A stretch of 21,967 bases of DNA. Origin: Methanobacteriota archaeon. GTDB taxonomy: Archaea; Thermoplasmatota; Poseidoniia; MGIII; CG-Epi1. A model generated the notes under the pieces. It made no database searches and had not been told where the DNA came from. It worked only from the letters and a program-made list of their open reading frames with translations. Below are positions 17,801 through 21,967 of the stretch, in pieces (within the stretch, counting starts at the first letter, position 1; every line of letters begins with the position of its first letter). The position numbers and the translations under genes were made by a program. The stretch spans positions 1 to 21,967 of the forward strand of contig JAAZXP010000011.1 in the NCBI GenBank assembly GCA_014240055.1. The letters are read 5' to 3'.

Positions 17801-18886
17801 ATCAATTTGGATGCATCTTTAACTCGTGGTGTAAATTATATTGTGACTTATCAATCTAATGAAACTACTCCAGAAGATTTGGACTTTGCAAATATTCAAG
17901 TTAATGGAGACAACTTTAGCTTCGAATTTGATAGCGAAGATAGCGGTATTGTAATGGTAGTGCCTTCTGGTGACTACAACTTTGAAAGTGAATACGAAAA
18001 TTTAGATGATGCAGATGATTACATCTTTATTTTAGATATGAATGTCAATATTACAGATAGTTTAGATGGAATTGGTCAAACCGAATTGATAGATAGCGAC
18101 TTGATGAGAGGAATTGAAGTTACTTTAGACAAAGATAACTACGAAATACCTCTGGGTCAAACTGCAGTGTTCACATTTAATGTGACCTCAACTGGTTCTT
18201 TTGATATTGTATTAGAAACAGATACTGGAGACGTTCCAACTAATTGGACTGCTGCCTTTGAACCAACTGAAATCAGCCTGAATGCTAATGATAACAACAA
18301 ACCAGTTGTTCTGAGCATAACTCCTGATGAAAGTGTAGTTCCTGGCGTCTGGGAAATATTTGATGTTAAAATAATGTGGAGTGATGATGACGACAACGAT
18401 GTTGATGATATTACTCGAAGTTTCTCAATACGTGTTGATCCTATCGAACAACCTGAGCCTGATTTTACAATATTAGATAATGACTTTACTTGGAGCCCTG
18501 GAGCACCTACTGTTGGTGATGAGGTAACACTTACTGCAACAATAACTAATTTAGTAAATCATTCAGGAGTACACTCAGTACCTGTTGTATTCTACGCTGA
18601 TGATATTGCAATCAATTTAACCACTGCTGAATTTGATGGAAGTGGAGATGAAGTAACTGTTACAGCAGTATGGACTGCTACTGCAGGAATGCACTATCTC
18701 AAGGTAGCAATTGATCCTGAAAGTGTAATTAGTGAAACTGATATCGAGAATAATAAAGCAAATGCTGCTTTCTCTATAGAAGCGAAAGAAGAAGATAACG
18801 ACAACAGTCTGCTTAGAATGGCCGCATTGGTCGTTGTAGGTCTCGTAGCCGGTCTCGTCTACGTCAGCTATAGATCAAGACGTTAG
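11819..18886 (+). CDS. aglB: Giant AglB/STT3-type oligosaccharyltransferase with about 1350-residue repeat extension
   Basis: Transfers the lipid-linked glycan to Asn in N-x-S/T sequons at the outer membrane face. The 2355-aa protein begins with a basic cytoplasmic tail and TM1 (about 50-70), then multiple TMs to about 600. The first acidic motif is SDPYYH (D88), the second is ADHDSY (D203, D205), and the signature W691-W692-D693-Y694-G695 opens the globular domain. This resembles normal archaeal AglB, usually 800-1000 aa. From about 970 come some ten Ig-like/carboxypeptidase-regulatory-like units (typical ending: TDENGEYS...PAGNLTL), two with Ca-loop-like DxNxDxxxD or DLDGDGKFN motifs (about 1080, 1367). 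A NEW3-like domain (about 2095-2215), a CARDB-like domain (about 2218-2330), one TM (about 2331-2350) and an RSRR tail follow. The frame is unbroken, so this is not an assembly fusion within the window as far as can be seen. Confidence 0.95.
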   Translation: MARQTRRKRDSKSKNRFRTRLASTPSSDRGLSGGKDSKLGIKSTKVSKVNWTTVLALVAIFIFSLYIRTAWTIEPATEDGFQLTGGSDPYYHKRVVDHVADTGEHLERDPMLNYPYGANNNRPPLFDWSIAIVGLALSPFFSSSEESVWWAMEIMPAIYGAMIIFPVYAIGKSQFGKEAGLIGAFLIGVNSGHVSHSSLGLADHDSYIILFTTTAYFFFMKALTVANDKKWISNWRDFEDVKKGFTNFVSSEKLAIGYAGLTGITITMISMSWKGFPYIMAIIAIYLGFQMLINAFRRIDSLTTAMLGFIALAMPVILSYPYYHTMGFVNTWWEAPAYILLGYTLLSLLMVTTRDLPWLLVIGSSMGIALGIYLLLTYVFTDLGFLLFSGQGYFVRTKLFNTIAEAQAPEFTDFVFAFGPVSIWLGLFGIVWMAYQLYNQSIWKKDYLFVMIWAIVSIYMAQSAVRFIFNATPVVSLLSGWVTWLIIDWANFSIVLATWKAAWGKRGGTFLGLSILSLVIGFWLFFTVSVLIGILSAIILIALIMVIGHMDAQDDDQYRFRDRISGLRKGMEMKRTLVVLFVGLFIFLPNTFYGYDAGVPFENKKDHDVDVYDFLSYDFFRPTEYNYGERANTTLYPGGVEGMYNTTNNQLWYMGNTGPSFPQDYWIEGLEWLAEQDTNLAPEERPGFMSWWDYGFWAIDIGEHPTVADNFQFGYQIAGNFIASQSEEEAMALLLYRLLEPEVDRDTDKFNSEIRTALLEYYSEENITEFENIVSNPESYIPKKSDGTDQDVHKKNAAIRAGKPILMTLEKNDISDIIWEVEQITGKSIRYFAADTRLMPYSAQNTGIMYAPVTLADYDISSFIEVQAVLSNGQTLPFDEAIEVLGNDPNLQVTDQRLVYKEKFLNSMFFRSFIGWSGPDIGRPAADGIPSISGTIGQDQSLPPLPGWNLTHFKLVQINSGLRILKYYDGATLYGTVATPDGSPIANANVTVSDEYNVPHGRATTDENGEYSVIAPAGNLTLAVSIGNYETDIERVKLVSNNILVTKDNIIVSEEQAMRQTASDIKIDLEVEASSVSGRLFWDINKDNTFDSNDETIPLTPVTATNIRSNEVKVVNTDANGNYQLLGLAPGEYEITTVINGHDVELASYTGRAALSEGQNIPAQGNQGPGALESGKIWGRIAVGNVEQQIVTISLHDETNNSATETSFVNTNYFSSTCAGETSDTSISYCFDKLLPGNYTMRFESDSIYTGWTNNTKNIELEQGSSRSFNATLLDGFRVEGTLSHNSNPISNEQISFRNFNGLFSDNVFTTESGYFATILTAGTYNVYTTHNSESTTLAYLSRIDSDTYSGPIDAAMGPGHTIEGTLFNDLDGDGKFNKETGEITYAQVPLRIESESGSVSITTTFDGKYEIVLPDGNYNAYSVVEINEGQKEASLSKFQVENGDRENVNLSTSLGHDIMIIMYEEYLDEMITLEGLVQFSSTVADIEMWVTDPSTMQILPAEEYEVTLEKFGYSLDNMYLGPEESKIAITQLEMPIQGGADELIIVAKRIPTAIDGTFVHDGIAIPNAVISFAPMSHPFLSLNFTTDENGAFEDVMLPPDNYMYTVTLDSDGSRYYVAGQIGIPIGTPSIDMGELTAELRYLVAGDIALDGEAKTGIIQFTPVNDFGNITSIESTPFGTYSEYLFPGNYYVTFQDGQSSKHYSYGGLLELTESSDVHDIALLNEGHVRGDVRSVADNNIITDRSVRIEFTSEQGIVFIADSDADEGLFGGSLNYGKIDLPNGDYDVLVTENGYQTFTDTLTVSGSTDYYSGIMLTPKTVNVTLAVTYRNATGSMVPLSDAEVVFTGTGAAFSQNTDEDGKVIISDMVPRTYEIEIDTVLNDGEDQFKLSPQNIIVRAGKEQQEYNREANWKVQVSGTIFYDRELDGNADAGDLLGNSKVEIWNVQGDRIDTETTSDANGFYELYLSTGSYQTWFYNTEETSYVSIDNLELEEAINLDASLTRGVNYIVTYQSNETTPEDLDFANIQVNGDNFSFEFDSEDSGIVMVVPSGDYNFESEYENLDDADDYIFILDMNVNITDSLDGIGQTELIDSDLMRGIEVTLDKDNYEIPLGQTAVFTFNVTSTGSFDIVLETDTGDVPTNWTAAFEPTEISLNANDNNKPVVLSITPDESVVPGVWEIFDVKIMWSDDDDNDVDDITRSFSIRVDPIEQPEPDFTILDNDFTWSPGAPTVGDEVTLTATITNLVNHSGVHSVPVVFYADDIAINLTTAEFDGSGDEVTVTAVWTATAGMHYLKVAIDPESVISETDIENNKANAAFSIEAKEEDNDNSLLRMAALVVVGLVAGLVYVSYRSRR

Positions 18887-18916
18887 ATACGCTAAGTTGA
18901 AGAGATACGCCCCTAA

Positions 18917-18931
18917 TTTGGCATCGCCAAA
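18917..18931. terminator. Hairpin between convergent genes (possible terminator)
   Basis: TTTGGC-ATC-GCCAAA forms a 6-bp stem with a 3-nt loop, flanked by CCC and GGG that could extend the pairing. It lies 30 nt after the aglB stop and 14 nt past the end of the convergent small gene. No long T-run follows on plus; a weak run of A/T lies at 18954-18965. Structure is seen; termination is inferred. Confidence 0.4.
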
Positions 18932-18944
18932 GGAGATTGGGTAG

Positions 18945-19241
18945 CTAAGGTGTAAAAAATATATATGCTAATATTGCAAAAATAAAAACAAATATTACAT
19001 TCTGTATACTTTTACTAGGAAGAACTTCTTCATATTCTTCAGTGTCCCATCCTTCATACATAATTAAATTTCCACCTCTATACAATCCTAAAAGAAAGAC
19101 AATCGATATTAGAATATGAAATTCTATGTTGCTAGCCACCCCTACAAAGTAGTTAACTAACAGAACTATTCCATTAATAAAAATTAAAGCTATATTAAAA
19201 ATTCCACTACTTATTCCCCATGCAATTTTTTTGTCTACCAT
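18945..19241 (-). CDS. Small three-pass membrane protein, unknown function
   Basis: A 98-aa hydrophobic protein that I do not recognise. Hydrophobic helices are at about 8-34, 38-55 and 80-96, with a charged loop (YEGWDTEEYEEVLPSKS) between the second and third. The start at 19241 is supported by GAAAGGT on the minus strand (19247-19253), a Shine-Dalgarno-like element 5 nt before ATG. It lies 36 nt after the 56-aa gene on the same strand, so the two may form an operon driven by the TATA box near 19472. It is convergent with aglB. Base composition matches the low-GC neighbourhood. Confidence 0.7.
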   Translation of the reverse strand: MVDKKIAWGISSGIFNIALIFINGIVLLVNYFVGVASNIEFHILISIVFLLGLYRGGNLIMYEGWDTEEYEEVLPSKSIQNVIFVFIFAILAYIFFTP

Positions 19242-19277
19242 TCTAGACCTTTCAGGGGAAGCTTTCTAACGTTGTTA

Positions 19278-19448
19278 TCATCTACGTATTTCATAACCTT
19301 TGCTTTCTAGCCAGTCACTATATTCTTTCGTAGATTCTTTACTTTCTAAAATATATTTCATAAACCGTTCTAATTTAATAATTCTTTTTTCAAGCCCGTA
19401 CCTCTCTTTTGCAGCCATTACAAAGCCATCAACGTCTCTTACACTCAT
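19278..19448 (-). CDS. Small charged helical protein, 56 aa, unknown function
   Basis: Found by translating the minus strand: ATG at 19448 to TGA at 19278-19280. The protein starts MSVRDVDGFVMAAKERYG, is rich in Lys, Glu and Arg, has no Cys and no TM, and looks largely alpha-helical with a possible short coiled coil (about 14-44). It ends SDWLESKGYEIRR. ATTATATA (19468-19475, plus strand; TATATAAT on minus) is a strong TATA box about 24 nt upstream of ATG, which fits a leaderless mRNA and gives independent support for the gene. It is followed by the 98-aa membrane protein gene. Overlapping plus-strand frames in this region lack promoter support. No function can be assigned. Confidence 0.65.
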   Translation of the reverse strand: MSVRDVDGFVMAAKERYGLEKRIIKLERFMKYILESKESTKEYSDWLESKGYEIRR

Positions 19449-19467
19449 ATTGTATCTATGCCTTTCA

Positions 19468-19475
19468 ATTATATA
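19468..19475 (-). promoter_or_regulatory. TATA box for the 56-aa gene
   Basis: TATATAAT on the minus strand, centred about 24 nt upstream of ATG 19448. The predicted transcript starts at or next to the start codon. Confidence 0.5.
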
Positions 19476-19506
19476 TCAATTTCCTAGAAATAAAGATCAA
19501 AGAAAA

Positions 19507-19525
19507 GACAGCAGCTTCGCTGGTC
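19507..19525 (-). terminator. Hairpin followed by T-rich tract (likely 3' end of the pilin transcript)
   Basis: On the minus strand GACCAGC-gaa-GCTG(ct)GTC pairs with a 2-nt bulge and runs straight into a T-rich tract (TTTTCTTT, about 19499-19506). This is the shape of an intrinsic terminator for the pilin gene ending at 19616. Function is inferred. Confidence 0.45.
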
Positions 19526-19566
19526 AGAAAAAAATGGGCACAGGAAATGTTCTCAACAGAAAGGCA

Positions 19567-19581
19567 GGGGCTGTGCGCCCC
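19567..19581. other. GC-rich hairpin downstream of the pilin gene
   Basis: GGGGC-TGTGC-GCCCC gives a 5-bp all-GC stem, 35 nt beyond the pilin stop, in an otherwise AT-rich setting. It may stabilise the 3' end of an abundant mRNA or help termination. No T-run follows on minus; GTTTATTTTT lies nearby on plus (19591-19600). Confidence 0.4.
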
Positions 19582-19615
19582 CTACCTAACGTTTATTTTT
19601 CAGATAGTTTGAAAT

Positions 19616-20191
19616 CTAGTTGATTTCGCCCCAGCCGATTATGTCTCCGCTTGCGTCAAATTGGATATCTAATTTCCAACCAGATTGAGCAGGGCCATTT
19701 GCATTATTACCGGTTCCGAATACTGTGAACTGGTCTCCAGCTGACAGTTTTCCGTCACGGTCGTTGTCGTTGAAGTTAACTGGGTATTCAGTTCCATCAT
19801 CAGCAGACACGTTTCCAGCTCTACTTTCTAGCTGACTATCGTCTCCGTTGTATGTCCTTTCAATACCGTGTTCTTCACCTGCAATCATTTGCAGTGCGAT
19901 TTCTCCAAAGCCATTACCGCCAACGTAAGTTGATCCGGTTTCGTCTTTCAAGAAGTAGCTGAATCCAGCCAAGTCTTCTTGCTTACTAACTTTAATTACT
20001 TTTACGTAATACTCCCCACTACTGCTCGTTTCTACAGTAAAGGTTGCTATAGGTGCGGACTCCCCTTGTTCCAGGAAACTGGCTGCCCAAACGTACAGCA
20101 CAGCGGCCAAGACCACGGTGATTGCGACCATTAAAATGACCGCAATAACTGGAGATACACCCTCATCGTTTTTCACTATTCTTTGTTCCAT
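19616..20191 (-). CDS. Archaeal type IV pilin / pilin-like surface protein
   Basis: A 191-aa secreted pilin. MEQRIVKNDE is followed at G11 by GVSPVIAVILMVAITVV, the archaeal Pilin_N (DUF1628-like) class III signal, normally cut by a PibD-type peptidase near the start of the hydrophobic stretch (about 13-39). The mature part is beta-rich, and D142-N-D144-R-D146-G-K-L-S-A-G-D153 fits a 12-residue Ca-binding EF-hand/dockerin-like loop. One sequon (NVS, near 127) could accept glycan from AglB. ATG 20191 was chosen rather than the further open frame to 20251: it starts just before the signal and has AGAGG (20200-20204) 8 nt upstream. Base composition is clearly richer in GC (45-55% in sampled lines) than the 33% typical nearby, suggesting codon optimisation for high expression or transfer. 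Confidence 0.9.
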   Translation of the reverse strand: MEQRIVKNDEGVSPVIAVILMVAITVVLAAVLYVWAASFLEQGESAPIATFTVETSSSGEYYVKVIKVSKQEDLAGFSYFLKDETGSTYVGGNGFGEIALQMIAGEEHGIERTYNGDDSQLESRAGNVSADDGTEYPVNFNDNDRDGKLSAGDQFTVFGTGNNANGPAQSGWKLDIQFDASGDIIGWGEIN

Positions 20192-20270
20192 GGTTGCGTC
20201 CTCTTTCTGACAAATGTATCTAATGAAAGATAATTCGCCGGACATAAACAACCCACAGACAGTATATAAA
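20192..20270 (-). promoter_or_regulatory. Promoter, 5' leader and ribosome-binding site of the pilin gene
   Basis: TTTATATA on the minus strand (20263-20270) is a consensus archaeal TATA box. Transcription would begin near 20240, giving a leader of about 50 nt with a Shine-Dalgarno-like AGAGG (20200-20204). A leadered mRNA contrasts with the leaderless-looking neighbours. Confidence 0.65.
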
Positions 20271-20300
20271 GTCTAACATTTCAATTTTCTTTTACAAAAA

Positions 20301-21827
20301 TTAATAAGCTTTTGCTAGATATATTCTACGAGTTGTGAGAGTACCTGTAATGATACATGGTTGTTCTTTATCGTATAATTTTGTTGAATCACCGAGGAAA
20401 GACAGACCAGTACTCTTCTCAATCATCTCAGCTTCAGCATCGTTACCAGCAAATGCAAATTCATAAACTTTATTGGTTTGTATTGGCTCACTGAACTGTA
20501 AATTATTACCATCAACTGTAAAACTTGGAAGATTTTGGAGATGTGAATTGAAGTGTTCCAAACTGTTAGACATCATCTCATCACCGATAGTTTCCAATTG
20601 ATTCTGAACTGCATCAACTAAACCATCTAAAGATTGGCTTGTCTTTTCACCAGTTCTCTTAGCGCACATTACTGCATTATTAGCTAAATCTCTTGGACCT
20701 ATTTCTATTCTTAATGGAACTCCCTTAATTTCCCAGTCGTAATATTTTTGACCTGGGCGAATAGCTCGTGAATCTAATTTGGTTCTGATACCTGAAGATT
20801 TCAACTCCGATACTATCTCTTCAGCCTTAGACATTACTTCTTCGGAACCATCTTTAGACAAAATTGGAATAACTATTACTTGAATTGGAGCTACAGCAGG
20901 TGGCATAATCAAACCTCGATCATCTCCGTGGCTAGCCACAATAGCACCCAATAATCTTTCAGACATCCCATACGTTGTTTGATGTACGTATTGTTGTTCT
21001 CCAGAAGTATCTTCGTAAGTTACATCAAAAGCTCGAGCCCATTGATCACGATAATGATGAACTGAAGCAACCTGCAATGTTCTTCCATCTGGCATTATTA
21101 CATCGATTGCAATTGTGTACCAAGCTCCGGGGAAAGTATCCCATACTGGTCTTTTAGAAATCAAAACTGGTAACTTCAAATCTTTCATTAAGTTTTCAAC
21201 TATTTCTAAATCTTGATTGATTTGTCTAGTTGCATCTTCTTCGTCAATATGAGCTGTATGAGCTTCAAAGAAATGTATCTCCCTGACTCTTATGAAAGAA
21301 CGAGTTTGTTTAGTTTCATAGCGGAAAGTATTGACCATTTGGTAAGTTTTGAGTGGTAAATCTGCATGGGAACGAATCCATAGTGGAAACATTGTGTACA
21401 TCGCAGTTTCACTTGTTGGCCTGAGAAACATTGGCTTATCCAGTTCAGTTTCACCAGCATGTCTAATCCAATAAACTTCTTTGGCAAAACCTCCGACTTC
21501 ATCATCCATTCTAAGCTCAGAAGGATCGACTCCCTTTTCTCTTGCTAATTTTAATAATGAAACTAACTTATTTTCTTTATCCAATAAATCTTCAGGAATT
21601 AATAATGGGAAATTAACCTCTTCGTGATCAGTTCTTTCCATCTCTCTATGAGTTAAATCATCTATCAAACGCATGGTTTTCCAACCATAAGGTCTCCAAA
21701 CATCCATGCCTTTGATTGGATATCTTTTGTCAACTAATTCTGCTGCTTCAACAATGAAAGGATACCATTCCTTAAAATCCTCTTTAGATGGAATTCCGCG
21801 ATTAGCTGCAGCTGGATTCTTACCCAT
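20301..21827 (-). CDS. proS: Prolyl-tRNA synthetase, archaeal/eukaryal type
   Basis: Charges tRNA-Pro with proline; a class IIa synthetase. The 508-aa protein has YPIKGMDVWRPYGWK (36-50), RPTSE (136-140), motif 2 around FRYE (168-171) to REIHFFEAH (182-190), and motif 3 with GMSERLLGAI (287-296) and HGDDRG. The anticodon-binding domain (about 311-410) is followed by the C-terminal domain that marks the archaeal/eukaryal form, ending in the characteristic terminal Tyr (AKAY). The Cys cluster that binds zinc in many members is mostly missing: only C491 remains, with T494 where a second Cys is expected. The start MGKNPAAAN at 21827 precedes the first helix sensibly. It is probably a single gene; the pilin lies 110 nt downstream with its own promoter. 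Confidence 0.97.
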   Translation of the reverse strand: MGKNPAAANRGIPSKEDFKEWYPFIVEAAELVDKRYPIKGMDVWRPYGWKTMRLIDDLTHREMERTDHEEVNFPLLIPEDLLDKENKLVSLLKLAREKGVDPSELRMDDEVGGFAKEVYWIRHAGETELDKPMFLRPTSETAMYTMFPLWIRSHADLPLKTYQMVNTFRYETKQTRSFIRVREIHFFEAHTAHIDEEDATRQINQDLEIVENLMKDLKLPVLISKRPVWDTFPGAWYTIAIDVIMPDGRTLQVASVHHYRDQWARAFDVTYEDTSGEQQYVHQTTYGMSERLLGAIVASHGDDRGLIMPPAVAPIQVIVIPILSKDGSEEVMSKAEEIVSELKSSGIRTKLDSRAIRPGQKYYDWEIKGVPLRIEIGPRDLANNAVMCAKRTGEKTSQSLDGLVDAVQNQLETIGDEMMSNSLEHFNSHLQNLPSFTVDGNNLQFSEPIQTNKVYEFAFAGNDAEAEMIEKSTGLSFLGDSTKLYDKEQPCIITGTLTTRRIYLAKAY

Positions 21828-21834
21828 GTTAATT

Positions 21835-21854
21835 TAGTGCTTTATTTCGCACTA
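21835..21854. other. Inverted repeat upstream of proS
   Basis: TAGTGC-TTTATTTC-GCACTA, with 6-bp arms and an 8-nt AT-rich loop, lies between the stop of the edge gene (21856) and the proS ATG (21827). It may be a terminator of the former, an operator, or a TATA-bearing promoter (GAAATAAAG on minus). Only the repeat is seen. Confidence 0.35.
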
Positions 21855-21855
21855 G

Positions 21856-21967
21856 TTAACGCTTTTCCTTTTTCTTAGAAGCATTAATTTGATAATTATC
21901 CCACAGTTTACCGACGGTGAAAGGTCCCGCAATTATTACAGCCATTGAAATCCAAAGCATATTACGG
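21856..21967 (-). CDS. C-terminal part of a small membrane protein (truncated or just complete at window edge)
   Basis: The minus-strand frame is open from the window edge to TAA at 21856-21858. The visible residues are MLWISMAVIIAGPFTVGKLW followed by a basic tail ending SKKKEKR. ATG at 21960 could be the start of a 34-aa single-pass protein with a lysine-rich cytoplasmic tail, or an internal Met of a longer one; the sequence ends 7 nt further. No function is recognisable. It lies 28 nt upstream of proS on the same strand. Confidence 0.45.
   Translation of the reverse strand, partial: RNMLWISMAVIIAGPFTVGKLWDNYQINASKKKEKR

Noticed and set aside
14726..18886. Extension of aglB as a separate surface protein gene
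   Set aside because: The frame is continuous, and there is no stop, TATA box or signal peptide near residue 970.
14726..18886. DNA-level tandem repeat array
   Set aside because: The protein units share only a fold-level pattern; no nucleotide repeats were seen, so recent tandem duplication is not supported.
19449..19615. C/D box small RNA
   Set aside because: CTGA-like boxes exist, but no convincing C box (RTGATGA) was found on either strand.
19300..19623. Plus-strand frames of 107 and 67 aa downstream of the small membrane protein gene
   Set aside because: They lie antisense to the TATA-supported 56-aa gene, have low-complexity translations without domain features and run through the hairpins.
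1..21967. CRISPR arrays, tRNA genes, insertion sequences
   Set aside because: No regularly spaced repeats, cloverleaf patterns or transposase frames were seen by eye in the intergenic regions.

Overview
The window looks like a fragment of a low-GC archaeal chromosome. The archaeal signs are TATA-box promoters about 25 nt upstream of many start codons (several imply leaderless mRNAs), an AglB/STT3 oligosaccharyltransferase, a type IV pilin with the archaeal GVSPVI-type N-terminus, and an archaeal/eukaryal-type prolyl-tRNA synthetase. These sit beside genes of bacterial character: full-length MutS1 and an aerobic tyrosine-catabolic operon. This mix, with very large Ig/PKD-decorated membrane proteins, best fits a marine planktonic member of Thermoplasmatota (Poseidoniales / marine group II or III type). 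That placement is an inference from gene content and could not be checked.

Layout: (1) 1-555: a truncated HxlR-family regulator (-) diverges from a 38-codon gene (+) for a CDGSH-like Cys/His miniprotein; three copies of a GATACT half-site lie between them. (2) 652-4258: a luciferase-like monooxygenase and mutS, closely spaced on +. (3) 4255-4947 (-): a three-pass membrane protein whose stop codon overlaps the mutS stop; it shares a 61-bp divergent promoter region with 5009-7093 (+), an M50 site-2-type protease fused to a PKD domain. (4) 7137-11732 (+): the tyrosine/homogentisate operon hpd - hmgA - uncharacterised 335-aa gene - fahA, with 1-nt overlaps at two junctions. (5) 11819-18886 (+): a single 2355-aa AglB/STT3 protein, a normal catalytic half followed by about 1350 residues of beta-sandwich repeats, a CARDB-like domain and a C-terminal membrane anchor. 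(6) 18945-21967 (-): a small membrane protein, a 56-aa protein, a GC-rich highly-expressed-looking pilin gene with its own strong promoter and terminator-like hairpins, proS, and the tail of a small membrane protein at the edge.

The aromatic operon encodes 4-hydroxyphenylpyruvate -> homogentisate -> maleylacetoacetate, and then hydrolysis of fumarylacetoacetate. The isomerase linking maleylacetoacetate to fumarylacetoacetate is the one step with no recognisable gene, and exactly at its place lies an uncharacterised conserved-looking protein. This is the strongest lead here. AglB, the pilin, the M50-PKD protein and the Ig-like membrane protein together suggest investment in a glycosylated cell surface. 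No stretch over 300 bases lacks a gene; the longest non-coding stretch, about 167 bases at 19449-19615, holds two hairpins and a TATA box. No tRNA, rRNA, CRISPR or insertion sequence was seen.
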